This document shows, in pieces, positions 11,208 through 20,247 of a stretch of DNA of 21,700 nucleotides. Every line of letters starts with the position of its first letter. Positions within the stretch are counted from its first letter, which is position 1. This DNA is from Gamarada debralockiae. Lineage: Eukaryota > Ascomycota > Leotiomycetes > Helotiales > Hyphodiscaceae. The notes beneath the pieces are model-generated. The model ran no database searches. It saw nothing but the letters and a program-made list of their open reading frames with translations, and was not told the origin of the DNA. The position numbers and the translations under genes are program-made. The stretch lies in contig NXFV01000752.1 in NCBI GenBank assembly GCA_002803225.1, positions 1-21,700 of the forward strand. Reading direction: 5' to 3'.

Positions 11208-11799
11208 TTACTGGCACCACCAGTACATTGTGCTTGCTAGTCCGAAAGTAGCTCTATCCTGACTTGGTTTCGCGACGGCGCCCCTATTGATCCCGTGATA
11301 GCCAGGAAACGTTGCCACAAAGATAGGAAGAGCCTTTCTCTCCGACTGGCTTGGAATATCGATAAGAATAGCGGTATGGGAATACTGAAACATCAACGAA
11401 GCCTCGTTCCCGTACTTTATATTCGCCATCGCGGTCTCCCCACCCTTCCCCGAAGTCGAGTTCAAACAAGTGATATCTCTAAACTCCTCGAATGGCCATT
11501 CCTGTTGAATGGCCTACGAACTTTTAGCAAAGCACTTCATTTTCAGCTGGACGAGAGGGACTCACATCAGAAGGGTTACCGCGGCCCTCGATCATGTTGT
11601 GGCTCATTTCCAACCCATGGAACTTAGTTCCCACTCTCGATACGGATTCATCCTGAGCTTCAAAGTCGTCGTTATCTACATTCTCGTCCTCCTGTTCTTC
11701 ATACCACATTTCTTGGTGAAGCTCATTCCAACCCTCCCAAGCTTTATCTCCCAAGACGGGCCGCACGGTGACGGCAACTCCGAGTGCTTGGAAGACCAT
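11208..11799 (-). CDS. Unrecognised two-exon protein (about 179 aa)
   Basis: Minus-strand exons 11799-11566 and 11513-11208 join across a 52-bp intron with a good GTGAGT donor, a GCTAAAAG branch-like site and a TTCGTAG acceptor. Both exons are in phase 0 and the product is 179 aa. Exon 1 starts MVFQALGVAVTVRP and has a Trp/Glu/Asp-rich stretch. Exon 2 includes EWPFEEFRDITCLNS and ends in a Trp-Trp-Cys-Gln tail. I know no family for it and see no signal peptide or clear membrane segment. Upstream of the ATG, read on the minus strand, there are a TCACGTGA box (11935-11942) and CCAAT (about 11906-11910). The start is uncertain; the true 5' end could lie further up. It is convergent with AP-2 mu. 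The frame continuity through a credible intron is the main evidence; an antisense shadow cannot be excluded. Confidence 0.4.
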
Positions 11800-11934
11800 G
11801 ACCAGTGTTGCGTCATGCCTTTAAGTATGTAGGGCATGAGTTACTTGGTGTTGATGGCATGTCTTAGGAGACCTCTTGGTATGATACAAGAAAAGCAAAG
11901 TGCCGATTGGTGCTTAGAAGTCTGTAAGGAGTTG

Positions 11935-11942
11935 TCACGTGA
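11935..11942. promoter_or_regulatory. TCACGTGA palindrome (CACGTG box)
   Basis: This perfect 8-bp palindrome lies 136 bp upstream of the ATG at 11799 (minus strand). CACGTG boxes are bound by basic helix-loop-helix regulators of the Cbf1/Pho4 type in fungi. A CCAAT motif on the same (minus) strand lies about 27 bp closer to the gene. Function is inferred from position only. Confidence 0.4.
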
Positions 11943-12279
11943 TGGAGGCAACGCTGGCTTGGGTAGCGTGACCCCTTTGGGTGTACATATTTGGATACTT
12001 TTTCTGAACCGGCTAGAATGAGTAATATCTGATATCTTGGCTTCTCCAGCAGTGGAGGTAAAGTTGAGTGGTTGCTGTGTTGGCCTCAATTCGACCTACA
12101 AACTATTCTAGGGTGCTTAGGAAGAGGTGAATCGACAAACCACTTCACTTTCCCTCCCATCTATACAATTATCCAGATAAAGGATTGTCAGGTCTTGCGT
12201 TTGTCTCATGATAATCTCATTAGTCATTTTTGAAATGTCTCTGATGATCGTGGCACGCATTCCAACGCGACAGATTCCG

Positions 12280-12297
12280 CTCGGTCGCGACTCCGAG
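12280..12297. promoter_or_regulatory. CTCGG-N8-CCGAG inverted repeat, possible zinc-cluster regulator site
   Basis: The repeat is CTCGG, TCGCGACT, CCGAG, i.e. CGG triplets facing each other eight bases apart. Zn2Cys6 regulators bind paired CGG triplets with family-specific spacing. It sits 103 bp upstream of the ATG at 12400 and 8 bp before a TATATA sequence. Confidence 0.35.
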
Positions 12298-12304
12298 ACT
12301 CAAG

Positions 12305-12310
12305 TATATA
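12305..12310 (+). promoter_or_regulatory. TATA-like box of the 12400 gene
   Basis: TATATA lies 90 bp upstream of the ATG, followed by CT-rich sequence up to about 12330. This is a plausible core promoter arrangement. Confidence 0.4.
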
Positions 12311-12399
12311 TCAACTTTCCCTCACCATATTTCTATGTCTAACAACGCTCTGTCTATCTGGTCAATAAGCTGAGAAAGACGTACTTCTTTTACGTCCAT

Positions 12400-13237
12400 A
12401 TGGCGATCTCCCTCCAGCATTACGTCGTAGCCGTTGCCGCACTTCTCAGTGTCCTCGCCATTCTCGCATGTCTTGTCAGCGTGATATGGGTTTACCGAAT
12501 CTGGGCCAGGCGTGGCTTCTACATCAAGGATTTCGAAAAACTCTCGGACGAAGCAAAAGCGTTTTGCGTAGAGACCGCCCAAGTCGACAGATCCGTGAGC
12601 TATGATGACTTCCTGGACACAGCCATTAAGACTGCCTGTCTGGAGATCGTCAATGCAGTGATTGAATATGATATTGGAATTTGTATTGAACTTGCTGCCT
12701 GAGAAGACATGCCTCACCTTAGATTAAGAGACTCCGATATGAAGTGTGGGAAGGATTCGAAAAGAAGGCGAAATGGAAATCAGGAGGAAGCTGGGGAACA
12801 GAAATCGACGACATGTGATTTTCGTTATGAGGAAGCGATGTACGGAGGGGATTGAGAGAAGAAGGTTGAGTCTTCAGATGCAGTGGATGTTGACGGATGT
12901 TGTTTCCCGGTATGTGGTTCCTTGATGGTGATGAATCTCACTAATGAATAGCAGAGATGTCGATTGCCTGCCGATTGTCATGTCTGGAACCCTACCCAGC
13001 ACTGCCAGTAATCCCGAACTTCACAAAGACATCCATTCTATCAATAGCTTCAGTGCTTTCTACATTCCCGAGTTCGAATTTGGAGATGAGAAGTTGGATT
13101 TTCGTGAGGTGCGTCCATACCATATAGGAGAGAAGAATTATTATAAGGTTTATAGAGATGCGACCTGGTTCCAACTTCCAAAGCTGACGATGAGTAGCAT
13201 GAGAAATATCGCAACTTCTCCCTTCCCTCACCAATAA
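12400..13237 (+). pseudogene. Membrane-anchored protein with apparent one-base frameshift
   Basis: The ATG at 12400 opens a frame with a hydrophobic segment at residues 8-33 (YVVAVAALLSVLAILACLV, then IWVYRIWARRG), a single N-terminal anchor with a basic cytosolic flank. The frame runs to about 12657. An intron of about 65 bp (GTGATT donor at 12658, or GTCAAT at 12649; CCTTAG acceptor at 12722) leads to IKRLRYEVWEGFEKKAKWK, which stops at TGA 12816-12818. The protein-like reading continues one frame over (IFVMRKRCTEGIERRR, LQMQWMLTDVVSR), as if one base had been lost near 12815. It is then spliced at 12910 (GTATGT, branch CTAAT) with a NAGNAG acceptor (TAGCAG, ending at 12951 or 12954), and runs to TAA at 13237. 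No GT..AG pair can bridge the 12815 frame change. Family unknown to me; the intact protein would be roughly 265 aa. A sequencing error at 12815 would make the gene functional. Confidence 0.55.
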
Positions 13238-13933
13238 GGGCCATACTTTCTTTTACCAAATTATGGATTTAGGTCTGCCTGTAAAACTTCACTTCAGGAT
13301 CCCTGTAGATAATCATCTTTCATTGTATACAAATTATTTGCCGTTAAGATCTTGCAGTGGAAGCGAAGAATCGAAAGGATTCTTCTTCCAAGGTTCGGCG
13401 ATCTCGGCTCTGGAGTTAAAACTAGCGCACAAAGTCTGGGTTTTGACAGTTTTGACATAAAGTTGATTTTTAATCCGTCAGATTGTGCAAAAGCTTACGA
13501 TTATTTTTATATCTTTATACAGCCCCAAATAATGAATTATATCACGGACCGCCCTTCCCTTTGATATAACTCCCTACAGTATCTGTTGTGGAACTTATTC
13601 CGCCTCTTAGATTCGACGGACCGGTCCGGCTCAATCGGTACCAAAGCGGCCAAGCCTCTTTCTGCAGGTGAGTCCGATTCTGGACCCTTCATACAACCAG
13701 CAATGCATCTACCCCAGTTCTGCAAATTGAGGGCCTGTCCGCGCGGCGTGTTCCACTGGGTCAATTGCCGTCACTCACCACCAATTATCGAGCCCAGAAC
13801 CCACTCCATAGACTTGCCCTTAAAACGGCACGGGGACCCGAGACCTTGGAGAGGATGACGACTTCTGAGCAACGTCAACCGCCACAGCCGTTAGCCTTCC
13901 AAATATTCTAGATCTCTGCCTCTGGCTAGTGGG
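13238..13933. other. Intergenic stretch upstream of the methyltransferase
   Basis: The first part (13240-13570) is AT-rich. A more GC-rich part follows (13600-13860) with a 90-codon plus-strand frame (13586-13858) that resembles no family. The CGG inverted repeat at 13617-13628 lies here. Confidence 0.5.
13617..13628. promoter_or_regulatory. CGG-N6-CCG perfect palindrome, possible zinc-cluster regulator site
   Basis: The 12-bp palindrome CGGACCGGTCCG is a facing pair of CGG triplets six bases apart, the spacing known for Ppr1/UaY-class Zn2Cys6 regulators. It is 306 bp upstream of the methyltransferase ATG (13934). A role is inferred only. Confidence 0.35.
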
Positions 13934-15472
13934 ATGGAGCGCAACGAGGATGCAATGATTGATGCTGTGAGTACTGTCGTGCACTTATTTGGAATTGGAT
14001 GCTGATCAATCACACAGGCTGATTCTGATTCCTTGGGCTTTGAAATGTAAGTCTCATGTTCCACAGAGGTGGTAGGTTTTTCACGTGCGACCACGCAATT
14101 AAACCTGTGATAGAGCTGGAGAGACCTTCTCGGTCGATTCTACAATTACCTCGTATCGTATGGAGAATGGGAGACGATACCATGCCTACAGAGAGGGAAC
14201 TTACTGGTGAGATTGCATCAGATATGATGGTAATGAGGGATCGTCTTACCTCAACCTAGGTGCCCCAACGATGACAAGCAAAATGAAAATCTTGACATCA
14301 GGTATGTCTTGAAAGCCCAAAGAATAATGAATACTAACTAATTTGCAAGTCATCACAAGTTTTTATTACTCTTCGGGGGCAAGTTAACACTTGCTCCAAT
14401 AGGAAAGGACATCGAGGTAAGCAATCACGTGCATTGTCTGATAAAACACTAGCTGATAGGATCCTAGAGAGTTCTGGATATTGGAACAGGGACTGGAATC
14501 TGGGCGATAGATTTCGCAGATGAATATCCATATACAACCATCCTGGGAACCGACTTATCTCCCATACAACCGAGTATGGTGCCGCCAAATTGCAGGTTTG
14601 AGATCGATGATGCGCGAGACGAATGGACGTACCCTGATGACTATTTTGATTTCATTCATATTCGGAGTTTGTTTGGAAGCATTGATGATTGGAGCAAATT
14701 ATACAAGCAAGCATATACGTGAGTGAGTTCTTCGCACTGCAGATAGGTTGGCAGTTGGGAGAGAGCCGTTTTCTCACATCTTCCAGGCATCTCAAACCAG
14801 GAGGATACATCGAGCAAGTCGAAATATCCATAGATATAATTTCTGATGATGGCACTATCAAGCCAGACAGCGTTGTTTGTACATTTGCTGAGGTACGTGT
14901 TGGTGTATTCCATGCTTACTGGCAACTACATTTCTGGATTCCATCCAGAAAACTTGCAACATGTCTAAGTAATTAATAATTGTTTTGCACAGCTCTTTAC
15001 AGAAGCTGGCAAAATAACAGGCCAAACCTTTAGGACCTTCGATATAATGAGGAAAGCCATAGAAGATGCTGGCTTTGTGAATGTGGTTGAGAAGATCTTC
15101 AAGACACCCCTAGGGGGTTGGCCAGCAGACCCGAAATTGCGAGAGATAGGGCAATGGGCTTTATTGGGATTTGACATTGGCCTGGAGGGATATGCTATGG
15201 CAACATTAACCCGTGTGATGGGGTGAGTGACGTCCTGAAATATCCCATCGGAGGCTCTCCAAGCTTGAAACAACAACTGATTAGAGATACAGTTGGAACA
15301 CTACGGAAATACATGTTCTCCTGTATGTGCCCCTTCGATCGTTCACAAAGGAGGAACCTAACATTATTCCAGAGCTCAGATTCGCGCAGTAGTTCGTGAT
15401 AAAAGGATTCATTCATATCACGAGATAAAGGAAAGTACCCGCACAATGAAACCCTATTTGGAGCTCTGCTAA
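13934..15472 (+). CDS. SAM-dependent methyltransferase, LaeA-like family, ten exons
   Basis: Ten short exons join in frame to 328 aa: 13934-13966, 14018-14046, 14114-14206, 14260-14301, 14350-14416, 14468-14718, 14787-14892, 14993-15222, 15287-15322, 15373-15472. Introns are 48-100 bp, with clear donors (GTGAGT, GTAAGT, GTATGT, GTACGT) and CTAAC or CTGAT branch sites. The product has the family order: ENGRRYHAYREGTYW, then FGGKLTLAP, SAM-binding motif I VLDIGTGTGIWA (90-101), DLSPIQP, PPNCRFEIDDA, FDFIHIRSL, LKPGGYIEQVE, and RIHSYHE near the C-terminus. LaeA-like class I methyltransferases are common in filamentous fungi; LaeA itself regulates secondary metabolism from the nucleus, while most paralogues have unknown substrates. 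The start at 13934 follows an in-frame-poor region and could be slightly off. The C-terminal tail after SYHE is unusual (ESTRTMKPYLELC), so the last exon may differ. I see no inactivating lesion. Confidence 0.88.
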
Positions 15473-16737
15473 CTGGTCAAAAGGTTGTGTATGCACAGAA
15501 ACCTCCAATAGCATGAAAATAAACTATCTGATGAACAAGGCTTTGTCTCAATTTATGAGTGACTCCCTGCGAATAATGATCGTTGTTCTGCTGGAGAGGT
15601 ATATATCTTCAAATCATAAGGAGATCCTCCAATTTCCTCAGGTACAAGTTTCAAGCCGCACCGAATAGAGTGGTTTGATGAAAGTCCACAGTGGAGCAAC
15701 GTTTGATCTACAGAACAAATTTTTAGTGGGACGAAAGCCTCTTCGAACGGCCGGTTCCTCCTTATTAGGGATAGCCCGCCTTGCAGATATTTCCTTACAG
15801 CGGGATGCGGGTCGCATCGCGAATCAAAAAGATGACAAGGAGCTTACCATTCGTCCAAAGTTATGTTTCAAAAATTCTTCATTGGGTTCATTCAAAGATA
15901 AAGATGCCAGATTGTCGGGATTCGCGTCGGGAATACCTTTCCACCTCCACCTCGATGTCCGTGCTGGCGTTGCAATCCGGCACACGCATTAAACACCAGC
16001 CAGCCTCAACCTTACCGCCAAGAACAATCTGATAAGTTACGCGCCACATCATACCGGCGTACACATATGGTGAAGCCTCAAGACTCGTCAGCACCTACTC
16101 TGCTCTATAAGCGAAATGCCTGAATATGGGAGATCTACGAATTCCGAGACAGCAGCTGTGGAATCGCCATTGCATAGAAGCTTTGGTCAAGATCACTGCC
16201 ACTCTCGCTTGTGGATGCCGTCTCTCAGAATAGATGGTGGATCTAGGTGGTTCGGACGAAGAGTCATCAAGAACTTCCTCCGGATGTTATCAATGGTCTT
16301 TCTGCTCTTTGCCAAGAAGTCCATGGAGTAGACATGGGAAAACTGGGTACGCTTGCGGCTCCTCATCTGTCGCACCGCAGCCAGCAGTCAACGTATCTGA
16401 ATGATGAAGCTCCCCACTTCAATGATTTCTTTCAGAAAGTCCTGACCTGTGAGCCTCCCTACGGAGGGCTCCATAGTGATGCTCATTTCCACTTTTCATT
16501 TCTGATAAGTAGCTGCATGCTGTCATTCAGTATGGATTTGGAAGCCATCTTCTCGATTCGTTCAATTCTCGTCCTTTTTCCTTAACAGTAAACACATTCT
16601 TTGCGGTCCTTCGCTGGCGAGTCCGTTAAAGACTTCTCTTTGTTGACTGTAGTTTTTATTGTTAGTTTGGGGAGGGATGAGTTGGTGGTTTAAGGGCTTT
16701 ACTACAACGTCTCTTACTGTCAGCCAGTGAAGTGAAG
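15473..16737. other. 1.26-kb stretch without a supported gene
   Basis: Several overlapping frames of 60-112 codons occur on both strands (for example 15675-15992 plus, 16094-15888 minus, 16247-16585 plus). Some start without ATG and none shows a family motif or convincing splice linkage. It may hold a gene relic; the last 150 bp serve as the transporter promoter. Confidence 0.45.
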
Positions 16738-18359
16738 ATGGTGGGTTTAGGTGTTCTTCAGGATCCGAAATATCCCAATATTCCAGGGACGGTCAATCTC
16801 AATGAAGTTGTCGATGCATCGAAATTGGAAGATTGGGAATATGAGGAGCCAAAGAAGATTGGAGACATTGTCCTCAATCCTCAGCCAACAGATAGTCCCA
16901 ATGACCCTCTCAATGTATGTTTATCCCAGATCTTTCATATGCAAAGGTACTAACAGTCGGCCAGTGGTCTATGGCCACCAAAATGGTGATTCTCTTTATT
17001 CTAGCACTCAACTCAGGAGTCACAGTCTCGCTCAGCCCTATGATCACAACTGGCTTCGACGAAATTGCCTCTACGTTCAATGTAACAACCGATCAAATAT
17101 CCTTCAACATCGTCGGAGTCATGACTCTCACAACGGGAGGAGGAACATTCTTCACAGCCGCCGCAGCTGCAGTCTGGGGCAAACGACCCGTATTCATCAT
17201 CTCAGCAATGGGACTCCTTGGTACCAACGCATGGGGTTTCTTCGCCGGCAGCTTCCTCTCCCTCTCAATTATGCGCGCAATCCAAGGTCTGGCCGCTGCA
17301 CCCCTCGAAACCCTAGTAAGCGCCACGGTCTCCGAGCTCTTCTTCGTGCACGAAAAAGGGAAGATGCTTTCAATATGGAACTTGTTTGTGATGGGTGGCG
17401 TCAAGCTCGGACAACTCATAGCATCCTTCATCATCCAAAACCTAGGCTTTAAATTCACATTCGGAATCTGCGCTCTCATCTACGCCGGCATTCTACCAGC
17501 AATCTACTTCTTCGTCCCCGAAACAGTCTACTTCCCCCCCGAGAAACCAAAAACAGAGGTCATATTCGACAAGTCCTCCCTCCACGTCTACGAGATCGTC
17601 CTTCCAGAACCCAAGAAAACCTATGCCCAAAAACTCAAGATATTCCAAGGCCGCGTCTCTCATGCCGGATTCTGGGTCACAGCATTCAAGCCAATCCCAC
17701 TCATCACCTTCCCGGCAGTTATCTATTCAGCATTCACATACTCCTTCTACGCTGCCGGCCTAACCCTCATCGCTTTACTCCAAGACACCATCTTCTCTGC
17801 CGCGCCCTACAACCTAACATCCTCCCAAATCGGACTCACAAATCTGCCCCTCTTCGCCGTCGGTCTCGTCGGAACCTTGACCTCAGGCTACTGTGCCGAT
17901 TTTGTAGTCCAATTCATGACAAAACATAACAACGGCGTCTACGAGCCCGAATTCCGCTTGGTCCTCATGACCGTCGCAGCCTCACTCTCCACCGTCGCTT
18001 ACATCGGCTTCGGGCTCTCCGTCCAAGCTGGCGCCTCCATCTACATCCCCATAGCCTTCCTCGGCGTACAAACATTCGCGGTACCGTTTGCTACGAGTGC
18101 CATGTTTACTTATGTTATGGATTGCCATAAGGTTCTTGCGCCGCAAGCGTTTGTGACGATGAATTTTGTGAAGGCGAGTTTGAGCTTCGCGATGAGTGAT
18201 TTCGTTAATAGTTGGTTTCAGGGGAGTGGGGCTAGGAGTGTTTTTGTTACCGTTGCTATTATGAATTTGGCAGTTAGTTCGGTGAGCTTGCCGATGTACA
18301 TCTTCGGAAAACGACTGCGGAGTGTTGTGGCAAGAAGCAATTTCCATCAGAAGTTTTAG
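16738..18359 (+). CDS. MFS transporter, DHA1-type
   Basis: Proton-coupled major facilitator in the plasma membrane, with drug/metabolite export the usual role of this fungal subfamily; substrate unknown. Two exons, 16738-16914 and 16965-18359, joined across a 50-bp intron (GTATGT donor, ACTAAC branch, GCCAG acceptor) give 523 aa. The junction recreates the subfamily hallmark NDPLNWS just before the first membrane helix. About 12 hydrophobic segments follow, six before and six after a central loop around FPPEKPKTEVIFDKSSLHVY. The loop between helices 2 and 3 has AVWGKRPVF (motif A equivalent) and helix 4 has SLSIMRAIQGLAAAPLETL. The end is IFGKRLRSVVARSNFHQKF. Base usage changes near 18080 from C-rich to G/T-rich third positions. 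It lies 1.3 kb after the methyltransferase on the same strand and is convergent with the reductase. Confidence 0.92.
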
Positions 18360-18762
18360 ATGGTGTGGGTGATGAGAGGAGGGAGGTTGGATGCGAGAAA
18401 GGTGGACGAATCATGACGGCGCACGATTTAGACGGAATTGGATATGGGAAAATGATAGATTGATTAGGGGGCATACGGGGGTAAGAAAGACGGTTTCAGG
18501 TACATATTTACTTTGTTGGCGACTTTGTGTTCATACTTTTGCAGTTACTTCCGAGAGGCATTTGCATCATATATCCAGAAAACAATGCGATTCACTCATT
18601 CTCGCTTTACTTCGGTTCGGTCGTGTGAAGTTCATCATTCATCCATTTCATCTGAATTTTACATAAGCGCCAAGTACATCAGTCTTGCAGCTACCAAGAC
18701 GAGCATGAGGCAACGCGTGGATTTCATTCTTTGCAGAACACCCCTCTTCGGCTCAGCGCCCA
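18360..18762. other. Convergent intergenic region
   Basis: This 403-bp stretch holds the 3' flanks of the transporter and the reductase. Short frames on both strands show no family content. I see no repeat or RNA gene. Confidence 0.5.
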
Positions 18763-19702
18763 TCACGACTTCTTATCCCAAACGCCCCTCGCTACACACT
18801 CTCTCAGATAAACATCGAGCTTCTTCGGCGGCTTCCCAGTAACCTTCAGAACGACGTCGTTGAGCCTGTTCTCCTTCCCGTCTTTGATTGCTGTGTCCAA
18901 GCCTGCCAACATCCTCGCATAATCAGGTGGGATACCCCACTGCTCCATACCTGCCGCTGCTTGGTCTTCAGTGATCTTTACATGTGTGATCTTCCTCCCC
19001 AATAGTTTAGTGAATATCTCTGCTACCTGTAACAGGTTAGCTAAGTCTAAAGCAACAATGAATGGAGTTAATATTCACTTCATCATAGGAGAATAGTTCA
19101 GGCCCAAGGATCAAATGATCCGTATTGTGTGGTTTTGCGTCTGTGAGTGCACGGTACGCGCACTGTGCAATATCCTCCGCACTAACAAATGGCACCCTTC
19201 CCTCCCCCGTCGCCGTAACAATCCTATCCTCATCCCTAATAGTCGGCAAATGCTGTTGCTCCGAAAAATTCTCCATAAACCAAGTTGGTCTCAATACCGC
19301 CCACTCCACTCCAAGTCCCGCGAGATAACCTGAGACTTCGCTGAAGTTAGGTCCGTCACCTACATCGATGAGAGAAGCGCTGAGCAGAACGAGACGTTTG
19401 ACGGAATGCTGAAGGGAGAGGTCGATGAACGATTTCATTAGGGGCGCGCAGTCGAGGATTGGAGGCGCGATGATGAAGATGGCGGAGATTGTGGGGTGAG
19501 AGCTGAAGAGGGGAGACCAGCTTGACTCGTCGAACCAGTCGAATTTCACTCCATGGCAATTATTCAACGACGACTTGGAGGTACCGGAGCGAGAGGCCAG
19601 GAGCGTGGTGTGGCCGTTGGCGGATAGGAGCGGTGCGATGCGCGAGGAGATTTTGCCTGTGCCTCCAAGGAGAAGAACGGTGCTTTTCGAGGATGTAGTC
19701 AT
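18763..19702 (-). CDS. NAD(P)-binding NmrA-like protein, EasG-like (festuclavine dehydrogenase family)
   Basis: Two exons, 19702-19079 and 19026-18763, joined across a 52-bp intron (GTGAAT donor, GCTAACC branch, TTACAG acceptor) in phase 0, giving 295 aa. The Rossmann dinucleotide-binding loop is LLLGGTGKISSRIAPLL at about 10-26. Family landmarks follow: FDWFDESSW, RPTWFMENFSEQQH (about 139-152), GEGRVPFVSAEDIAQCAYRAL, HNTDHLILGPELFSYDEVAE across the splice junction, and the late TAIKDGKENRLNDVVLKVTG. This pattern is that of the fungal 'ergot alkaloid biosynthesis protein' / EasG-like group within the NmrA-like extended family. Members include EasG/FgaFS reductases but also many homologues outside ergot clusters, so the reaction here is unknown; NAD(P)H-dependent reduction is the likely chemistry. 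It starts with MTTSSKSTV; the size fits the family. No other ergot genes are present. Confidence 0.9.
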
Positions 19703-19960
19703 TTTGGCTCACGAGGCCTTTCTAGTTGGGACGATGAGGGGTGAGGGCGCTGGTTTTATTCTCCTCATATTGATGAAGGAGTCGCAGCCTTTGTTTTTGG
19801 TGTCAAGATCCGGACTTACGGTTGTCCCCGCCCGGCGCCGCATCCTGCAGCCTGCAGCCTGCCGCTGCTCCAAGTGGGGCTAGTATAGATAATCTTAACT
19901 AGTTTAGGTTAAAGTAGTAACTTGATCGACTTTGCTTGGGACACTAAAAAATGTTCCATT

Positions 19961-20029
19961 CCTAGTATAAACAAGGAAAAATCTCTATCTCAAAATTGAG
20001 ATAGAGAAATTTCTTTGCAGTCCTAGTAT
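19961..20029. repeat. Small palindromic insert between 8-bp direct repeats
   Basis: CCTAGTAT occurs at 19961-19968 and 20022-20029. The 53 bp between are an imperfect palindrome: arms TCTCTATCTCAA (19982-19993) and TTGAGATAGAGA (19996-20007) are perfect around a 2-bp centre, and outer bases (CAAGGAAA against TTTCTTTG) pair partly. This is the form of a tiny insertion with a target-site duplication, or of a transcription-terminating hairpin-like sequence. Confidence 0.6.
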
Positions 20030-20052
20030 TTATAGCTGTTGCTAGAACCCAG

Positions 20053-20210
20053 ACATGGACCGTAAAAAGGCTGCCCCAATCCACATGGACGGGACAAAAC
20101 GCTGCCCCAAGCAGTCACGCCTTTCTATGTACCGGAGTCTCCAAACGCTGCCCCTCTGGTATTGCTATTATTATATTATACATGAAACTAGACGCGAAAA
20201 GTCTGTCCCC
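20053..20210. repeat. Degenerate direct repeats with GCTGCCCC core
   Basis: Two adjacent 30-bp units (20053-20082, 20083-20112) share ACATGGAC at the start and GCTGCCCCAA near the end. Looser copies follow, with cores at 20147-20154 (GCTGCCCC) and 20202-20210 (TCTGTCCCC), the latter again preceded by ACATG. The core spacing is 31, 46 and about 54 bp. Confidence 0.5.
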
Positions 20211-20247
20211 ACCAAAAGATGAGCCAATCCTGAGAATGCCCAAAAGA

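Larger units (their letters stand above)
11800..12399. other. Divergent intergenic region between 11799 (-) and 12400 (+)
   Basis: No supported gene. It holds CCAAT and TCACGTGA motifs near the minus-strand gene, and a CGG-type inverted repeat and TATATA box near the plus-strand gene. A minus-strand frame at 12089-11841 is open for 82 codons with no recognisable content. Confidence 0.5.
19703..20247. other. Repeat-rich intergenic stretch left of the recombinase relic
   Basis: No gene. It contains the promoter of the minus-strand reductase (with CGG triplets at 19811 and 19819), a short GCCTGCA duplication at about 19845-19862, a hairpin between 8-bp direct repeats (19961-20029), and degenerate GCTGCCCC repeats (20053-20210). 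Confidence 0.5.

Noticed and set aside
11509..11832. 107-codon plus-strand frame with a hydrophobic stretch
   Set aside because: The minus strand offers a longer spliced reading with good intron signals. The hydrophobic run is what an acidic minus-strand exon gives when read in antisense.
12322..12717. 131-codon minus-strand frame
   Set aside because: It is antisense to the membrane-anchored gene, whose plus-strand reading has a clear membrane helix, promoter and splice sites.
13586..13858. 90-codon plus-strand frame in a GC-richer patch
   Set aside because: No recognisable motif, no upstream promoter features and no splice partner; GC content alone makes such a frame likely.
15675..16585. 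Chain of plus-strand frames between methyltransferase and transporter
   Set aside because: I could not connect them with credible introns, at least one starts without ATG, and no family motif appears. They are kept only as an unassigned stretch.
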